A stretch of DNA of 64,000 nt from Myxococcales bacterium (GCA_016191815.1 JACPVI010000022.1:20255-84254); one strand, 5' to 3'. Counted from the stretch's first letter, positions 44,289-54,437 are shown. The notes: generated by a model from the letters alone, not told the origin. Made by a program: numbers and translations.

Positions 44289-44977
44289 TGCCGGTCTACG
44301 TCCTCGGACCAGACCCCGAGCTGTTCCCCGCGCCCCAGCTGGCCGACGACAGTGGCCTCTTGGCGATCGGCGGAGATCTGTCTGCGCGCAGGCTGCTCGC
44401 CGCCTACTCGCAGGGCATCTTCCCCTGGCCAGCCCAGGGGCTGCCGCTGTTGTGGCACTCGCCTGATCCGCGGTTCGTGCTCGAGCCGGGCGAGCTGCAC
44501 ATCCCGCGAAGCCTGCGCAAGGTCATTCGCTGCGGGGCGTTCGAGGTGAGGCTCGACACCGCCTTCGAGCAGGTGATCGCCGGCTGCGCTCGCGTCCGGC
44601 GGCGGGGGCAGCGCGGGACCTGGATCACCCCCGAGATGCGGTCCGCCTACTGTGAGCTGCACCATCTCGGGTACGCCCACTCCGCGGAGAGCTGGGCAGG
44701 AGGAGAGCTGCAGGGCGGGCTGTACGGAGTCTCGCTGGGGAGCGCCTTCTTCGGCGAGAGCATGTTCGCCCGCGCCCCCGATGCGTCAAAGGTGGCGTTC
44801 GTTCAGCTGGTTCAGCAGCTCGCCCACTGGGGCTTCAGCATGGTGGACTGCCAGCAGGAGACCGAGCACCTGGCCCGCTTCGGGGCGACCGGCTGGCCGC
44901 GCGAGCGTTTCCTCGCCGAGCTGGGCCGCGCGCTCCTGCGGCCCACCCGCAGGGGGCCCTGGAAACTCGCCTTGTAA
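44288..44977 (+). CDS. aat: leucyl/phenylalanyl-tRNA-protein transferase
   Basis: Aat adds Leu or Phe from aminoacyl-tRNA to the N-terminal Lys or Arg of proteins, creating N-degrons for ClpAP. At 229 residues it is the usual length (about 230). Signatures: LLAIGGDLSARRLLAAYSQG, IFPW, LLWHSPDPRFVLEP, TWITPEMRSAYCELHHLGYA, HSAESW, GELQGGLYGVSLGSAFFGES, MVDCQQETEHLARFGA. The start is GTG 44288, overlapping the previous stop by one base. It may be cotranscribed with the lipoprotein genes before it, though the functions are unrelated. Confidence 0.96.
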   Translation: MPVYVLGPDPELFPAPQLADDSGLLAIGGDLSARRLLAAYSQGIFPWPAQGLPLLWHSPDPRFVLEPGELHIPRSLRKVIRCGAFEVRLDTAFEQVIAGCARVRRRGQRGTWITPEMRSAYCELHHLGYAHSAESWAGGELQGGLYGVSLGSAFFGESMFARAPDASKVAFVQLVQQLAHWGFSMVDCQQETEHLARFGATGWPRERFLAELGRALLRPTRRGPWKLAL

Positions 44978-45014
44978 ACCTGGCGAACACCTGCGGCACC
45001 CGGGCTCCAGGTTT
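44976..45014. promoter_or_regulatory. inverted repeat AAACCTGG/CCAGGTTT after aat
   Basis: AAACCTGG (44976-44983, starting within the aat stop codon) and CCAGGTTT (45007-45014) are perfect 8-bp inverted repeats with a 23-nt spacer. The longer direct repeat AACCTGGCGAA occurs at 44977 and again at 45055-45065, so three related sites lie in this 160-bp gap. They may be operator sites for the DUF4382 gene at 45138. Confidence 0.4.
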
Positions 45015-45047
45015 CACGGCGCCCTCGCGCTCCACCCGGCGGGGCCC

Positions 45048-45078
45048 CTCCCGGAACCTGGCGAAACCCTTCCGGGAG
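45048..45078 (+). terminator. hairpin in the aat-DUF4382 gap
   Basis: CTCCCGGAA (45048-45056) and TTCCGGGAG (45070-45078) form a perfect 9-bp stem with a 13-nt loop. A weak T-poor hairpin after aat, possibly a terminator; it also contains one copy of the AACCTGGCGAA repeat. Confidence 0.45.
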
Positions 45079-45137
45079 AGGCGGGCACGGGTGCTGCATC
45101 ACCGGGGTGTCTCGAGTAGGCGAACAGGGGAGATGCC

Positions 45138-46148
45138 ATGAATCGAATCACTCTCTTGCTGGGAGCGGCTTCGGCGTTCGCGCTTGCGGTGGCGGTGGCG
45201 TGCGGGGGAAGCACGCCGGAGGGACCTCCTCCGGGCATGGGCCGGTTGGCGGTCGAGCTGGTCGATGCGCCCACGCAGCAGCTCAAGGCGATCAACGTCA
45301 CCATCTCCCAGGTCACCGCGCACTCCGCGGAGAAGGGGTGGGTGGAGATCTTCAACGGCAAGCTCACCGTGGACCTCCTCAAGCTCAAGGAGTACGCGCT
45401 CCCCCTGGGGTTCAAGGACCTTCCGCCGGGGAAGATCACTCAGATCCGGTTGATCACCGCGGCAGGAGGGACCCAGGAAGTGGTGTTGCCGGGGGGGGAG
45501 CACCTGGCGCTGATGGTTCCCAGCGGGCTGCAGTCGGGGATCAAGATCAAGGGCCCATTTGGCATCCAGGCCTGCAACACCACCACGGTGACTCTGGACT
45601 TCGACGGCCACAAGTCGATCTGGGTCCACCCCACCGGGCAAGGGGAGGAGTGGATCCTCCGGCCCGTCATTCACACCCGCAAGGCCGGCACCGCCTCGAC
45701 GCCGTGCCAGAACCCGGGCGGGACCGGCGGAGGGAGCGGCACCGGCGGCCCCGGCGAAGGGAGCGGCACCGGCGGCACCGGAGGAACTGGCACCGGCGGG
45801 ACCTCCGGCGGAGGTGTGCTGGAGGGCTCAGGAGGGGCCTGCACCTCCGGCACCGGCTGTCTCTCGGGCGTCTGCGTCGGCGGTCGCTGCTCTCAAGGCG
45901 GGCCGGGAGTGCCTTGCCGGCTTTCGACCGATTGCGTCTCCGGAGTCTGCCAGGCTGACGGGCTTTGCAGCCCTGGCAGCGCCGGCGGCACCGGCACCTC
46001 CTGCGTCTCCAACTCCGATTGCCTCTCCAACACCTGCGCGGGCGGCGTGTGCGAGTCGGGAAACCAGGGAGCCCCCTGCCGAGGCCAGGGCGACTGCACC
46101 GCCGGGTTCTCTTGCGAGGCCGGGTCCTGCCAGCCGGTGGTCAACTAG
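45138..46148 (+). CDS. DUF4382 domain lipoprotein with Gly-rich linker and Cys-rich tail
   Basis: A 336-residue predicted lipoprotein (FALAVAVACGGS lipobox). Residues ~35-180 form a DUF4382-type beta domain (GRLAVELVDAPTQQLKAINV, TISQVTAHSAEKGWVEIFNG, LPPGKITQIRLITAAGG), followed by a GGTGGGSG/GTGG low-complexity linker (~194-230) and about four short Cys-rich units of the C-x(4)-SGVC-x(3)-RC type (GCLSGVCVGGRC, DCVSGVCQADGLC, DCLSNTCAGGVC, DCTAGFSCEAGSC). Such tails are common on myxobacterial surface lipoproteins. Good ribosome site GGGGAG. It converges with the sensor kinase and shares a CTAG stop. Confidence 0.85.
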   Translation: MNRITLLLGAASAFALAVAVACGGSTPEGPPPGMGRLAVELVDAPTQQLKAINVTISQVTAHSAEKGWVEIFNGKLTVDLLKLKEYALPLGFKDLPPGKITQIRLITAAGGTQEVVLPGGEHLALMVPSGLQSGIKIKGPFGIQACNTTTVTLDFDGHKSIWVHPTGQGEEWILRPVIHTRKAGTASTPCQNPGGTGGGSGTGGPGEGSGTGGTGGTGTGGTSGGGVLEGSGGACTSGTGCLSGVCVGGRCSQGGPGVPCRLSTDCVSGVCQADGLCSPGSAGGTGTSCVSNSDCLSNTCAGGVCESGNQGAPCRGQGDCTAGFSCEAGSCQPVVN

Positions 46149-48916
46149 GCCGAAGGCATCGAAAAGCTGAACGTCGAGCCCTCACCGAGCCGACTTTCCA
46201 CTCGGACTCGGCCGCCCTGCGCCTCCACCAGCCCCTTGGCGATGTACAGCCCAAGGCCTAGCCCCTCCTTCCGCTCCCTCGCCCCCTTCGCCCGGTAGTA
46301 GCGCGAGAACAGCCTCGGTAGCTCCTCGGGCGGAATCCCTGGGCCGCGGTCGGTGATCGACGTCCATAGCTCCTGGCCCTCCTGCGAGAGCGTCACCGTC
46401 ACCTCCGTGCCTGGCGCGCCATACTTCAGCGCGTTGCCCAGGAGGTTTAGCAGGATCCTTTCGAGGCGATCGGGATCCGCGACCACGTTCGGCAGCCCCG
46501 CAGGCGAAACGAGCCGCACCCGCTCCACCTCCATCGCTCCAGTCAGCCGCTCCTTTAGCCCGGCGATGAAAGATGCGAGGTCCACCTTCGCCAGCGCCAG
46601 GCCGACCTGACCCGACTCGATCGCCGCCGAAACCAGCAGGTCCTGGATCAGCGCGTTCATCCTCCGGCCCGCCCTGGAGATCGCGCCGGCCGCTTTCTCC
46701 ACCCGCTCGGGCGTCGCCAGCGGGCCCACCGCCATCTGCGCCTGGGCCAGGATGATCGTGAGCGGCGTCCGCAAGTCGTGCGAGACCGCGTGCAGGAAAG
46801 CCTCCCGCTCCCGCTCCAGCTCCTTGGCCCGGCTGATGTCCTGGAACAGCGCCACCGCTCCGGTGACCACCCCGCCCTCGTCTCTCACCGGCGCCGCGTT
46901 CACCAGCACCGGCACGTCTCCGCCCGGCGTGCGCATCAGCACCTCCTCCCCGACCACAACCTCTCCTCGCAGCGCCCGCGAGGAGGGGAGCTCCTGCGCC
47001 GGGTAGGTCGTCCCCTCCGGCCGGAACAGCCCATACTTCTGCGGATGCGCCGCCATCGGAGCCTCGGCGTCGAGCGGCTGCCCCACCAGCCTCGCCGCCG
47101 CCTCGTTGGCCAGGAAGATTCTCCCGGTCCCCGCCTCGAAGAGGATGATGCCCTCGGGCGAAGCGTCGAAGATCGCCTTGAGCCGTTGCCGCTCCTCCTG
47201 GGCCTGGTCGTAGAGCCGCGCGTTCTCCAACCCCACCGCGATCACGTCGCCGATGATCCGCAGAGCCTCCAGCTCCGGTCCGACCAAGAGGCGCCGCTCC
47301 TCCACCACATGGTAGACCAGCACCCCGCGAGGCTGGCCCTGGAAGAAGAGCGGCACCGCCACCACCAGCTTGGACCCAAGCCGGCCGGCCAGCTCCCTCG
47401 TCATCTCGTACTCGCTGTGCGCGGGGTCCTGGTCGATCTGGATTCGGCCTATTCGCACCGCCGCGGCGGCGATCAGCGGCGCTTCGAGCGGAAAGCGACG
47501 GAGCTTCTCCACCACGTCCGCGGGTAACCCTTGCTGACCTTCGAGGCGCAACTCAGAGCGCTTGGGCTCGAGGGTGCAGAGGAAGGCCACCCGAGCATGT
47601 AGGGCAGCGGCACCGTCGGTCAGCACCGCCCGAACCAGCTCGGGAGTGCTCCGCGCGGTCGCCACCGCGGTGGCGATCCGCGCCACCGTGTCAGTCGAGC
47701 GCGCCCACTCGAGCTGAGTCACGTCGCGAAACACCATCACCGCTCCGGTCGGCGCCGGCGAGGGTCCGCCGAGCGGCGCCGCGCTGATTTCGAGAATGCG
47801 CTCTTCCCCGCCCGCTCCGCGGGACCTGGCCAGGAACGAGCGAACCACCTTCCCGCGCGAGGCCGTCACCGCCGGGTGCTCCTCCGAAGCGATCGGGCTG
47901 CCCTCGCGGCTCACCAGCGGGACGAGCTGGCTCACCTCCGAGAAGGGCCTCACCGGCTGCTCGCCGCTGAGCCGGGAGAGCAGCTCCGCCGCCGCGGAGT
48001 TGAAGTCGACCACCCTCAGCTCGCTGTCCGCCACCAGCACCGCCTCCGCCATGCTCTCCAGGGTGGCGCGCAGCTGCAGCTCCCGCTCCTTCGCCACCTT
48101 CGAGAGCTGCCTCTCGCTCCGGAGCAGCTCCACGTGGTCGGCCAACAGCACCGCCAGCATCAGGGTGAAGGAGCCCACCAGCACTGCTCGGTTGAAGTAC
48201 CAGACCGTGTCGTAGAGCTGGCCGCCGAAGATGTCCGTGCCCAGACGGGCCGAGCAGATCGCCGAGAGCGCCGCCGCGTAGCCGAGCATCCCCGGCGGCC
48301 GGCGGCGCTGGGCCCGGTAGGCCAGCATCGCGCTGGCGGCGAACAGCGCGGTGAGGGCCCAGATCCAATGGACGTTGAGCGGAGTGAACTTTCCATCCTC
48401 CACCAGCGGGGGAAAGTGCCGCCCCAGGACGAAGGTGACCGCGACCACTGCCAGGCATCCGGCCGACGTGGCGGCGATGAGCGCGAGATCGGCTCGCCTG
48501 GCCTCCCGCTGGTGAGGAGCGCGCAACAGCGAGGCCGCGAGCAACAGCGCCCCCAGAGCGGTCCATTTGTAATGGAACGGCCACCCGAAGGCGTTGGGAT
48601 GAACGGCCAACACTGCTCGCCCATTGAGCACCTCCGGGTAGACCAACACGTACACCGCGGCGAGCAGGGAATAGGAGAGGAAGGCCAGGCCAACCCAGAG
48701 GCTCGAAGGCTCACCGGTGACCCGGTGGCGGCCGAAACAGAAGAACGCGACGCACAGCGCCACCAGCGAGGCGTAGGTCTCGGCGGCCAGCTCCGCCCAG
48801 GGTAGGTGTGGCAATACCGGGCCGCGCTGCACCAGCGCCACCAGCGTCACCTCGCAGGCCACCACCGCGATTGCCGCGTACGCGAAGAGCCTGAGCTGGA
48901 GGCGGCCTGCCCGCAC
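46145..48916 (-). CDS. multi-sensor hybrid-type histidine kinase (membrane, PAS-GAF-PAS-HisKA-HATPase)
   Basis: A 923-residue sensor kinase. About 270 N-terminal residues contain some seven to eight hydrophobic helices (LFAYAAIAVVACEVTLVALV, YASLVALCVAFFCFGRH and others) forming an integral-membrane sensor. It continues with a PAS (~281-410), GAF (~430-575), PAS (~579-700), HisKA with phospho-His in AVSHDLRTPLTIIL (~713), and HATPase with N-box NLLGNALKYG (~829) and G-boxes DRGPGIPPEEL and GLGLGLYIAK. No receiver domain follows, so it is not hybrid in the strict sense; a separate response regulator is needed and none adjoins. GTG start at 48916. The signal is unknown. Confidence 0.92.
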   Translation of the reverse strand: MRAGRLQLRLFAYAAIAVVACEVTLVALVQRGPVLPHLPWAELAAETYASLVALCVAFFCFGRHRVTGEPSSLWVGLAFLSYSLLAAVYVLVYPEVLNGRAVLAVHPNAFGWPFHYKWTALGALLLAASLLRAPHQREARRADLALIAATSAGCLAVVAVTFVLGRHFPPLVEDGKFTPLNVHWIWALTALFAASAMLAYRAQRRRPPGMLGYAAALSAICSARLGTDIFGGQLYDTVWYFNRAVLVGSFTLMLAVLLADHVELLRSERQLSKVAKERELQLRATLESMAEAVLVADSELRVVDFNSAAAELLSRLSGEQPVRPFSEVSQLVPLVSREGSPIASEEHPAVTASRGKVVRSFLARSRGAGGEERILEISAAPLGGPSPAPTGAVMVFRDVTQLEWARSTDTVARIATAVATARSTPELVRAVLTDGAAALHARVAFLCTLEPKRSELRLEGQQGLPADVVEKLRRFPLEAPLIAAAAVRIGRIQIDQDPAHSEYEMTRELAGRLGSKLVVAVPLFFQGQPRGVLVYHVVEERRLLVGPELEALRIIGDVIAVGLENARLYDQAQEERQRLKAIFDASPEGIILFEAGTGRIFLANEAAARLVGQPLDAEAPMAAHPQKYGLFRPEGTTYPAQELPSSRALRGEVVVGEEVLMRTPGGDVPVLVNAAPVRDEGGVVTGAVALFQDISRAKELEREREAFLHAVSHDLRTPLTIILAQAQMAVGPLATPERVEKAAGAISRAGRRMNALIQDLLVSAAIESGQVGLALAKVDLASFIAGLKERLTGAMEVERVRLVSPAGLPNVVADPDRLERILLNLLGNALKYGAPGTEVTVTLSQEGQELWTSITDRGPGIPPEELPRLFSRYYRAKGARERKEGLGLGLYIAKGLVEAQGGRVRVESRLGEGSTFSFSMPSA

Positions 48917-49020
48917 GGTCGTGGTCCGAGCAGGCGCGCTATCAGCGCGGGCTCGGCGGGCGCAAGAGCTTTCCGGTCGAGGTGGCGGCGGCGAACAGCG
49001 CCCACCCCGCTTCGGTCACG

Positions 49021-51240
49021 CTAGCCGGGAGGCGTCCTGAGCAGCGAAGGGATGCCGCTCCGGTACGCCCGGGAGAGCGCGGCAGCCTCCAGCCGAACCG
49101 CCCCCTCGATGGCAAGCTCGCCCCCCCCGACCGAGCCGATGGGCCGGAAGGGCACCCTCTCCCTCTCGCACTCAGCGGCCACCCGGGGCTCCGCCTCCGC
49201 CCGATAGGAGACCACCGCCCGCGAGGCGTCTTCTCCGAACAAGAGCGCCTGGAGCGGCACCCCGGACGCATCCAGCTTCACCCTGGCGCCCAGCAGGCGC
49301 TCGGGCGCCATCACGCAGCATTCGGCCAGCGCCACCGCGAGCCCGCCCTCGGAGCAGTCGTGCGCGCTCCGGAGAAGGCCCGAACGGATGAGCCCTCGCA
49401 GCGCCCGCTGCAGCGCCTCCTCCGCCTTCGCGTCCAGGCGCGGGGGTCGGCCGGCGGTCTTTCCGTACAAGGCGGCTACGTACTCCGAGCCGCCCAGCTC
49501 GCCCCGGGTGGTGCCGAGCAGCGCGATCCGATCTCCCTCCGCGAGGAAGGCCGCCCCGCAGCGCCGAGTCACCTCGGGGAGAAGGCCCACCACCGCCACG
49601 GTTGGCGTCGGGAAGATGGCCCGGCCGTCGGTCTCGTTGTAGAGGCTCACGTTCCCAGACACCACCGGGACCGACAGCTCGCGGCAGGCGGCGGCGAGCC
49701 CCCGGCAGGCTTCGGCGAACTGCCACATGATCTCCGGCCGCTCCGGGTTGCCGAAGTTGAGGCAATCGGTGAGCCCCAATGGCTCGGCGCCGACGCAGGA
49801 GACGTTCCTCGTGCACTCCGCCACCGCCAGCCGGGCGCCCTCGAACGGATCGAGATAGACGTGGCGGGGATTGCAGTCGACCGAGAGGGCCAGCCCCTTC
49901 TGCGAACACTCCACCCGCACCACCGCCGCGTCGCCCCGGCCGGGGAGGAGCGCTCCTCCCAGCCGCACCATGTGGTCGTACTGCTCGAAGACCCACTCCT
50001 TGGAGGCGATGGTGGGGCGGGCGAGCAGGGTGAGCAACGCCTCCCCCAGGTCCTTCGGGGCTGGCAGGCTCAGCGGGTCGAAGGCCAAAAGCTCCTCGAG
50101 CCATTTCGGCCTCTGGGTGGGCCGGTCGTAGACGGGCGCGCCGCCGGTGAGCGGCTCCACCGGCAGGTCGGCGACCTGCTTCCCTCCGTCGAAGATGCGC
50201 ACCCTTCCGTCCGCGGTGACTCGCCCCACCACCGCCGCGTCGAGGTCCCACTTGTGGAAGATGCGGAGGACCTCCTCCTCGCGGCCGGCCTTGGCCACCA
50301 GCACCATCCGCTCCTGGCTCTCCGAGAGCATCACCTCGTAGGGGCTCATCCCCTGCTCCCGCCGCGGCACCTTGGCGACGTCCAGCTCGATGCCGCTGCC
50401 CGCCCTCCCCGCCATCTCGATGGAGGAGGAGGTGAGCCCCGCCGCTCCCATGTCCTGGATGCCGACCAGGGCGTCGGTCTGGAACAGCTCGAGGCAGGCC
50501 TCGAGCAAGAGCTTCTCGGTGAAGGGGTCGCCCACCTGCACGGTGGGGCGCTTCTCCTCGGTCTTCTCGTCGAACTCGGCGGAGGCCATGGTGGCACCGT
50601 GGATTCCGTCCCGCCCGGTCTTCGAGCCGACGTAGATGATGGGGTTTCCCACCCCGGAGGCGGTGCCCTTGAAGATTCGGTCCTTGCGCAGGACGCCCAC
50701 GGTGAAGACGTTGACCAGGCAGTTGCCGTCGTAGCTCGAGTCGAAGGAGACCTCCCCCCCGGCGGTGGGCACGCCGATGCAGTTGCCGTAGCCGGCGATT
50801 CCGGCCACCACTCCCTCGAGGAGCCAGCGCGTCTTGGGGTGCGAGGGGTCTCCGAAGCGGAGCGAGTCGAGGCAGGCGATGGGCCGGGCGCCCATGGTGA
50901 AGACGTCGCGGAGGATGCCGCCCACCCCGGTGGCCGCGCCCTGATAGGGCTCGAGGTAGCTCGGGTGGTTGTGCGACTCCATCTTGAAGGCGGCCGCCAT
51001 CCCGTCGCCGATGTCCACCACTCCGGCGTTCTCGCCCGGGCCGACCAGGACACGCGGCCCGGTGGTGGGGAATTGCTTGAGGTGACTGCGCGACGACTTG
51101 TAGGAGCAGTGCTCGCTCCAGAGGACCGAGAAGATGCCCAGCTCGAGCAGGTTGGGCTCGCGCCCGAGCCGCTCCACGATGCGGGCGTACTCCTCGGGCT
51201 TGAGGCCGTGCTGGGCGATGACTTCGGGGGAGTGGCTCAT
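49021..51240 (-). CDS. purL: phosphoribosylformylglycinamidine synthase II (small-type PurL)
   Basis: PurL makes FGAM from FGAR in purine synthesis, using ammonia passed from PurQ; the small type of 739 residues needs PurS and PurQ as separate subunits, both of which are present upstream. Signatures: [89 protein letters not shown], and [16 protein letters not shown] 51240 begins [20 protein letters not shown], typical. In the operon it is separated from purQ by a 225-residue non-purine gene. Confidence 0.96.
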   Translation of the reverse strand: MSHSPEVIAQHGLKPEEYARIVERLGREPNLLELGIFSVLWSEHCSYKSSRSHLKQFPTTGPRVLVGPGENAGVVDIGDGMAAAFKMESHNHPSYLEPYQGAATGVGGILRDVFTMGARPIACLDSLRFGDPSHPKTRWLLEGVVAGIAGYGNCIGVPTAGGEVSFDSSYDGNCLVNVFTVGVLRKDRIFKGTASGVGNPIIYVGSKTGRDGIHGATMASAEFDEKTEEKRPTVQVGDPFTEKLLLEACLELFQTDALVGIQDMGAAGLTSSSIEMAGRAGSGIELDVAKVPRREQGMSPYEVMLSESQERMVLVAKAGREEEVLRIFHKWDLDAAVVGRVTADGRVRIFDGGKQVADLPVEPLTGGAPVYDRPTQRPKWLEELLAFDPLSLPAPKDLGEALLTLLARPTIASKEWVFEQYDHMVRLGGALLPGRGDAAVVRVECSQKGLALSVDCNPRHVYLDPFEGARLAVAECTRNVSCVGAEPLGLTDCLNFGNPERPEIMWQFAEACRGLAAACRELSVPVVSGNVSLYNETDGRAIFPTPTVAVVGLLPEVTRRCGAAFLAEGDRIALLGTTRGELGGSEYVAALYGKTAGRPPRLDAKAEEALQRALRGLIRSGLLRSAHDCSEGGLAVALAECCVMAPERLLGARVKLDASGVPLQALLFGEDASRAVVSYRAEAEPRVAAECERERVPFRPIGSVGGGELAIEGAVRLEAAALSRAYRSGIPSLLRTPPG

Positions 51241-51298
51241 CAGCGCCTCCAGAACGCGGGGCCCCGTTTACACCAATCCGGGCGAGCTGTTGGTCCGC

Positions 51299-51976
51299 TC
51301 ACTCGGCCTTCGGCCGGTCGAGCTCCACCCGGTCCTCGAGCACCACTCGCCCGGCGGCTTCCCGGAAGAGCGCCCAGAGCGCGCGCCGGTGCGCTTCCGG
51401 CGAGAGCTTTCCGGAGAGCTCCAGCCCTGCCCCGCGGTAGCGCGCCGCCGCGCCTTTGGGGAGCGCCTTCTCCAGCGCCCCGAGCTGGGACTGGAGGGCG
51501 GGCAGCCCGAAGGTCAGCTCGAGCTGCCGAGCCTGGTAGGCGTCGGTCCGGAGCAAGCCAAGGAGCGCTGAGCGGCACCGCTCGTCCTTCACGGTCGCGG
51601 TGAGGGATGGCTCGTCTCCGGCCGTCGCGACCAGCCCCGGGCAGGCCCGCTTGGCTTCCGCGAGCGCGGCGCTGTCGAGGAGCGGGGTGGGGCGCTGGCC
51701 CTTCGGCGCCACGCGGATGCGCCAGAGGGCGAAGCGCCCCTGGGCGTACAGGAGGAGGAGCGTCCGCCCGGGGGTCACTCCGGAGAGCATTAGCTCCCCG
51801 CTCTCCATCACTTCGGCTTTGGCCACCTCGGGGTCCTCCACTTCCAGCCACGACACCTCGGCCAGCCGATGGAACTTCTCCGCGCCGGGTTCGAGGTCGA
51901 CGTAGAGGTCGACCGGCCAGGCGAGCGAGGCAGAGGGAACGAACAAGGAGAGGCAGGCGATGAGCGGCGTGCGCAC
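51299..51976 (-). CDS. secreted protein with a pilus/secretin N-terminal-type domain, inside the pur cluster
   Basis: A 225-residue exported protein (signal peptide MRTPLIACLSLFVPSASLAW, GTG start at 51976). Residues ~22-90 (VDLYVDLEPGAEKFHRLAEV, SWLEVEDPEVAKAEVMESGE, LMLSGVTPGRTLLLLYAQGR) match the small domain found at the N-terminus of pilus-assembly and type II/III secretin proteins. The C-terminal half (about 100-225) looks like a helical domain plus a beta hairpin, with Cys 111 and ~134. It sits between purQ and purL, 51 bp and 58 bp from them, so it is likely cotranscribed although its role should be envelope-related. Confidence 0.75.
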   Translation of the reverse strand: MRTPLIACLSLFVPSASLAWPVDLYVDLEPGAEKFHRLAEVSWLEVEDPEVAKAEVMESGELMLSGVTPGRTLLLLYAQGRFALWRIRVAPKGQRPTPLLDSAALAEAKRACPGLVATAGDEPSLTATVKDERCRSALLGLLRTDAYQARQLELTFGLPALQSQLGALEKALPKGAAARYRGAGLELSGKLSPEAHRRALWALFREAAGRVVLEDRVELDRPKAE

Positions 51977-52027
51977 GACGCGCTCTTCCCCGAGGCGCTG
52001 CCGGGAGTCAAGCGAGCGGATTCCGCG

Positions 52028-52681
52028 CTAGGCGAGCAGAGAGGCGAAGACCTTCCGCCCGTCCTCGCTGCCCAAGAGCGCCTCCGCCGAACGCTCGGGG
52101 TGGGGCATCATCCCCAGCACGTTGCCGCCCTCGTTGAGGATCCCGGCGATCGAGGCCTTGGCCCCGTTGGGGTTCTCCACGTAGCGGAACACCACCCTCC
52201 CTTCCCCCTCCAGCCTCGTCAGCCCCTCGTCGTCGATGAAGTAGTTTCCCTCGGCGTGGGCGATGGGCACCCGCAGCACCTCGCCCTTGCTGCACGCCCG
52301 GGTGAAGGCGGTTTGGGCGTTCTCTACCCGGATTCCCACTTCCTTGCAGACGAACTTCCGCGAGGCGTTCTGCAAGAGCGCCCCCGGCAGAAGCCCCGCC
52401 TCGGTGAGGATCTGAAACCCATTGCAGATGCCGAGCACCTTCCCGCCTCGCTTGGCGAAGCAGGCCACCTCCTCCATCACCGGCGAGAAGCGGGCGATGG
52501 CGCCGCAGCGCAAATAGTCGCCGTAGCTGAAGCCTCCCGGCAGCACCACCACCTCCGCGCCCTTCAGGTCCCGCTCCTTGTGCCAGAGGAACACCGCCTG
52601 CTGGCCGAGCACGTGCTTGGCGACGTGGTAGGCGTCGTGGTCGCAGTTGGAGCCGGGGAAGACGACGATTCCGAACTTCAT
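52028..52681 (-). CDS. purQ: phosphoribosylformylglycinamidine synthase, glutaminase subunit
   Basis: PurQ hydrolyses glutamine and delivers ammonia to PurL. At 217 residues it is a class I glutamine amidotransferase: [20 protein letters not shown] at the N-terminus, the nucleophile Cys in [20 protein letters not shown], and the catalytic His/Glu pair in [20 protein letters not shown] 52681 overlaps the purS stop (ATGA), as in many purSQL operons. No truncation is seen. Confidence 0.96.
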   Translation of the reverse strand: MKFGIVVFPGSNCDHDAYHVAKHVLGQQAVFLWHKERDLKGAEVVVLPGGFSYGDYLRCGAIARFSPVMEEVACFAKRGGKVLGICNGFQILTEAGLLPGALLQNASRKFVCKEVGIRVENAQTAFTRACSKGEVLRVPIAHAEGNYFIDDEGLTRLEGEGRVVFRYVENPNGAKASIAGILNEGGNVLGMMPHPERSAEALLGSEDGRKVFASLLA

Positions 52682-52920
52682 CCGGAGATCTCCACCCGGA
52701 AGTTCTCCACCACCGTGTTGGCGAGCAGCTTCTTGCACATCTCCTCCACCCGCGCCTTGGCCTTCGCCGCGTCGCCCGCTTCCACTTTCAGCTCCAAAAA
52801 CTTTCCCAGCCGCACCTCGCCGACCTCCGAGTAGCCGAGCGAGTGCAGGCTGTGCTCGACCGCCTTCCCCGCTGGGTCGAGCACGCCCGGTTTCAAGGTC
52901 ACGTACACACGCGCGAGCAT
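52678..52920 (-). CDS. purS: phosphoribosylformylglycinamidine synthase subunit PurS
   Basis: PurS is the 80-residue bridging subunit between PurQ and PurL. The pattern [60 protein letters not shown] is typical. It is the first gene of the operon, and a ribosome site (GGAGG) lies just upstream of its ATG at 52920. Start and length are as in other bacteria. Confidence 0.95.
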   Translation of the reverse strand: MLARVYVTLKPGVLDPAGKAVEHSLHSLGYSEVGEVRLGKFLELKVEAGDAAKAKARVEEMCKKLLANTVVENFRVEISG

Positions 52921-53021
52921 CGTTCCTCCGTGGCGCGTCCCATATCAAAACCGCCAAATTCCTACACCGCCGCGCCGCGGATTGGTGCCGGGGCCCCCGG
53001 CGAGTTAGAAACAGCTGAGAT

Positions 53022-54368
53022 ATGCCAACCTGGGCCATGTGGGTGGCCTGCCTGGGCTTGCTCCTTCTGCGAGCGTTCTTGGCGGCCTCCGAGTCTGCCC
53101 TCTACGGCACCTCCGACCTGCGCGCGAAGGATCTCTGCAAGCAGCACGGCCGGCGCGGGGCCCGGGTGCTCAAGCACAAGACCGAGCGCGAGGCGACCGC
53201 CGCCTCCCTGCGCTTCGGGATGGTGCTGTTCGGCTTCCTCGCCGCGGCGATCGCCACCCTGGTGCCCCCGCGCCTGCTCGACTTCTCCCGCTTCGGAGAA
53301 TCGACCTGGCTCACCCTGCTCGGCCCGCTGGCCAGCGCGCTGGCGGTGGGGCTGATCGCCAGCATGTTCGACATCACCGCCCGGGCCACCGCCTCGAACA
53401 CCCCGGACCTCTGGGCGCTGCGGCTGTCCTGGCTGGTGACGCTGGTGGTGGCGTTCCTCTACCCCCTGATGCGCCTGATGGTGGCCGGAGTGAACCTTTT
53501 GCTCCGGCCCTTCGGGACCAAGGTGAAGTTCGAGGCGCCCCCGCCCCCGCTGGACGAGCTGGAGAAGCTCCTCACCGCCCAGGCCGCCAAGGAGAAGGTG
53601 GACAAGGGAGCGCCGCAGCTCATCCGCTCCATCTTCGAGCTGTCCGACAAGACCTGCCGCGACGTGATGGTCCCGCGCACCGAGGTGGTGGCGGTGGACA
53701 TCACCACGTCCACTGCGGAGATCCTGAGGCTGTTGGCCGAGGAGAGCCACTCGCGGATGCCGGTGTACCGTGACGATGTGGACCACATCGTCGGGGTGCT
53801 GCACGTGCGCGACCTGGTGCCGATGATGCAGAACCCCGAGCTGATCGTGCTCGAGGATTTGATCCGCCCCGCGCACTTCGTGCCCTGGGTCAAGCCGATC
53901 GGAGACCTGCTCCGCGAGCTGCAGCGGCTGAAATTCCACATGGCGATCGTGGTAGACGAGTTCGGCGGCTTCATGGGCCTGGTGACGCTGGAGGACATCC
54001 TGCGGGAAATCGTCGGCGACATCGGCGACGAGTTCGAGGTCGAGGTGAAGCAGGTGGAGAAGCAGGCCGACGGCTCGTTCCTCGTGGACGCGGCCATGGA
54101 GCCTTCGGAGTTCGCCAAGGCCTTCGGCTTCGGCCTCCCGGAAGGGGAGTACGAAACCTTTGGCGGCTATCTCAGCTCGCTCTCCGGCAGCATTCCCGAG
54201 GTGGGGGAGAAGTTCACCCACGGCGGCTGGCAGTTCGTGGTGCACTCCAAGGCGGGCCCGAGGCTGGATCGGATCCGGATGGTGAAGCTCCGCAGCGTGG
54301 TCGGGCCGGCGAAGGAGAAGGCCGAGGTGGCGCCCCTCCCCAGGCCCTCGCCGGTGGGGAGGAGCTGA
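53022..54368 (+). CDS. CNNM/HlyC-CorC family transporter
   Basis: A 448-residue inner-membrane protein with a DUF21/CNNM membrane domain (about residues 1-150; [40 protein letters not shown]), a CBS-domain pair (about 195-330; [60 protein letters not shown]) and the C-terminal CorC/HlyC domain ([20 protein letters not shown]). Family members move Mg2+ or Co2+, or help haemolysin traffic; the substrate is not fixed by sequence. ATG 53022 chosen; ATG 53037 is possible. Divergent from purS. Confidence 0.92.
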   Translation: MPTWAMWVACLGLLLLRAFLAASESALYGTSDLRAKDLCKQHGRRGARVLKHKTEREATAASLRFGMVLFGFLAAAIATLVPPRLLDFSRFGESTWLTLLGPLASALAVGLIASMFDITARATASNTPDLWALRLSWLVTLVVAFLYPLMRLMVAGVNLLLRPFGTKVKFEAPPPPLDELEKLLTAQAAKEKVDKGAPQLIRSIFELSDKTCRDVMVPRTEVVAVDITTSTAEILRLLAEESHSRMPVYRDDVDHIVGVLHVRDLVPMMQNPELIVLEDLIRPAHFVPWVKPIGDLLRELQRLKFHMAIVVDEFGGFMGLVTLEDILREIVGDIGDEFEVEVKQVEKQADGSFLVDAAMEPSEFAKAFGFGLPEGEYETFGGYLSSLSGSIPEVGEKFTHGGWQFVVHSKAGPRLDRIRMVKLRSVVGPAKEKAEVAPLPRPSPVGRS

Positions 54369-54437
54369 GCCCACAGCGCTCGGCTATCGAGGCGCGAGCT
54401 TGGCGAGCAGGAAGGTGACCGCGCTTCCTCCGACCCG

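Noticed and set aside
45725..45820. Gly/Thr/Ser-codon repeat in the DUF4382 gene as a tandem-repeat array.
   Set aside because: It is only a low-complexity linker with irregular unit length; no clean repeat period.
49021..52920. The break in purSQL by a non-purine gene as a sign of pseudogenes.
   Set aside because: PurS, PurQ and PurL are all full length with intact motifs, so the enzyme should work.
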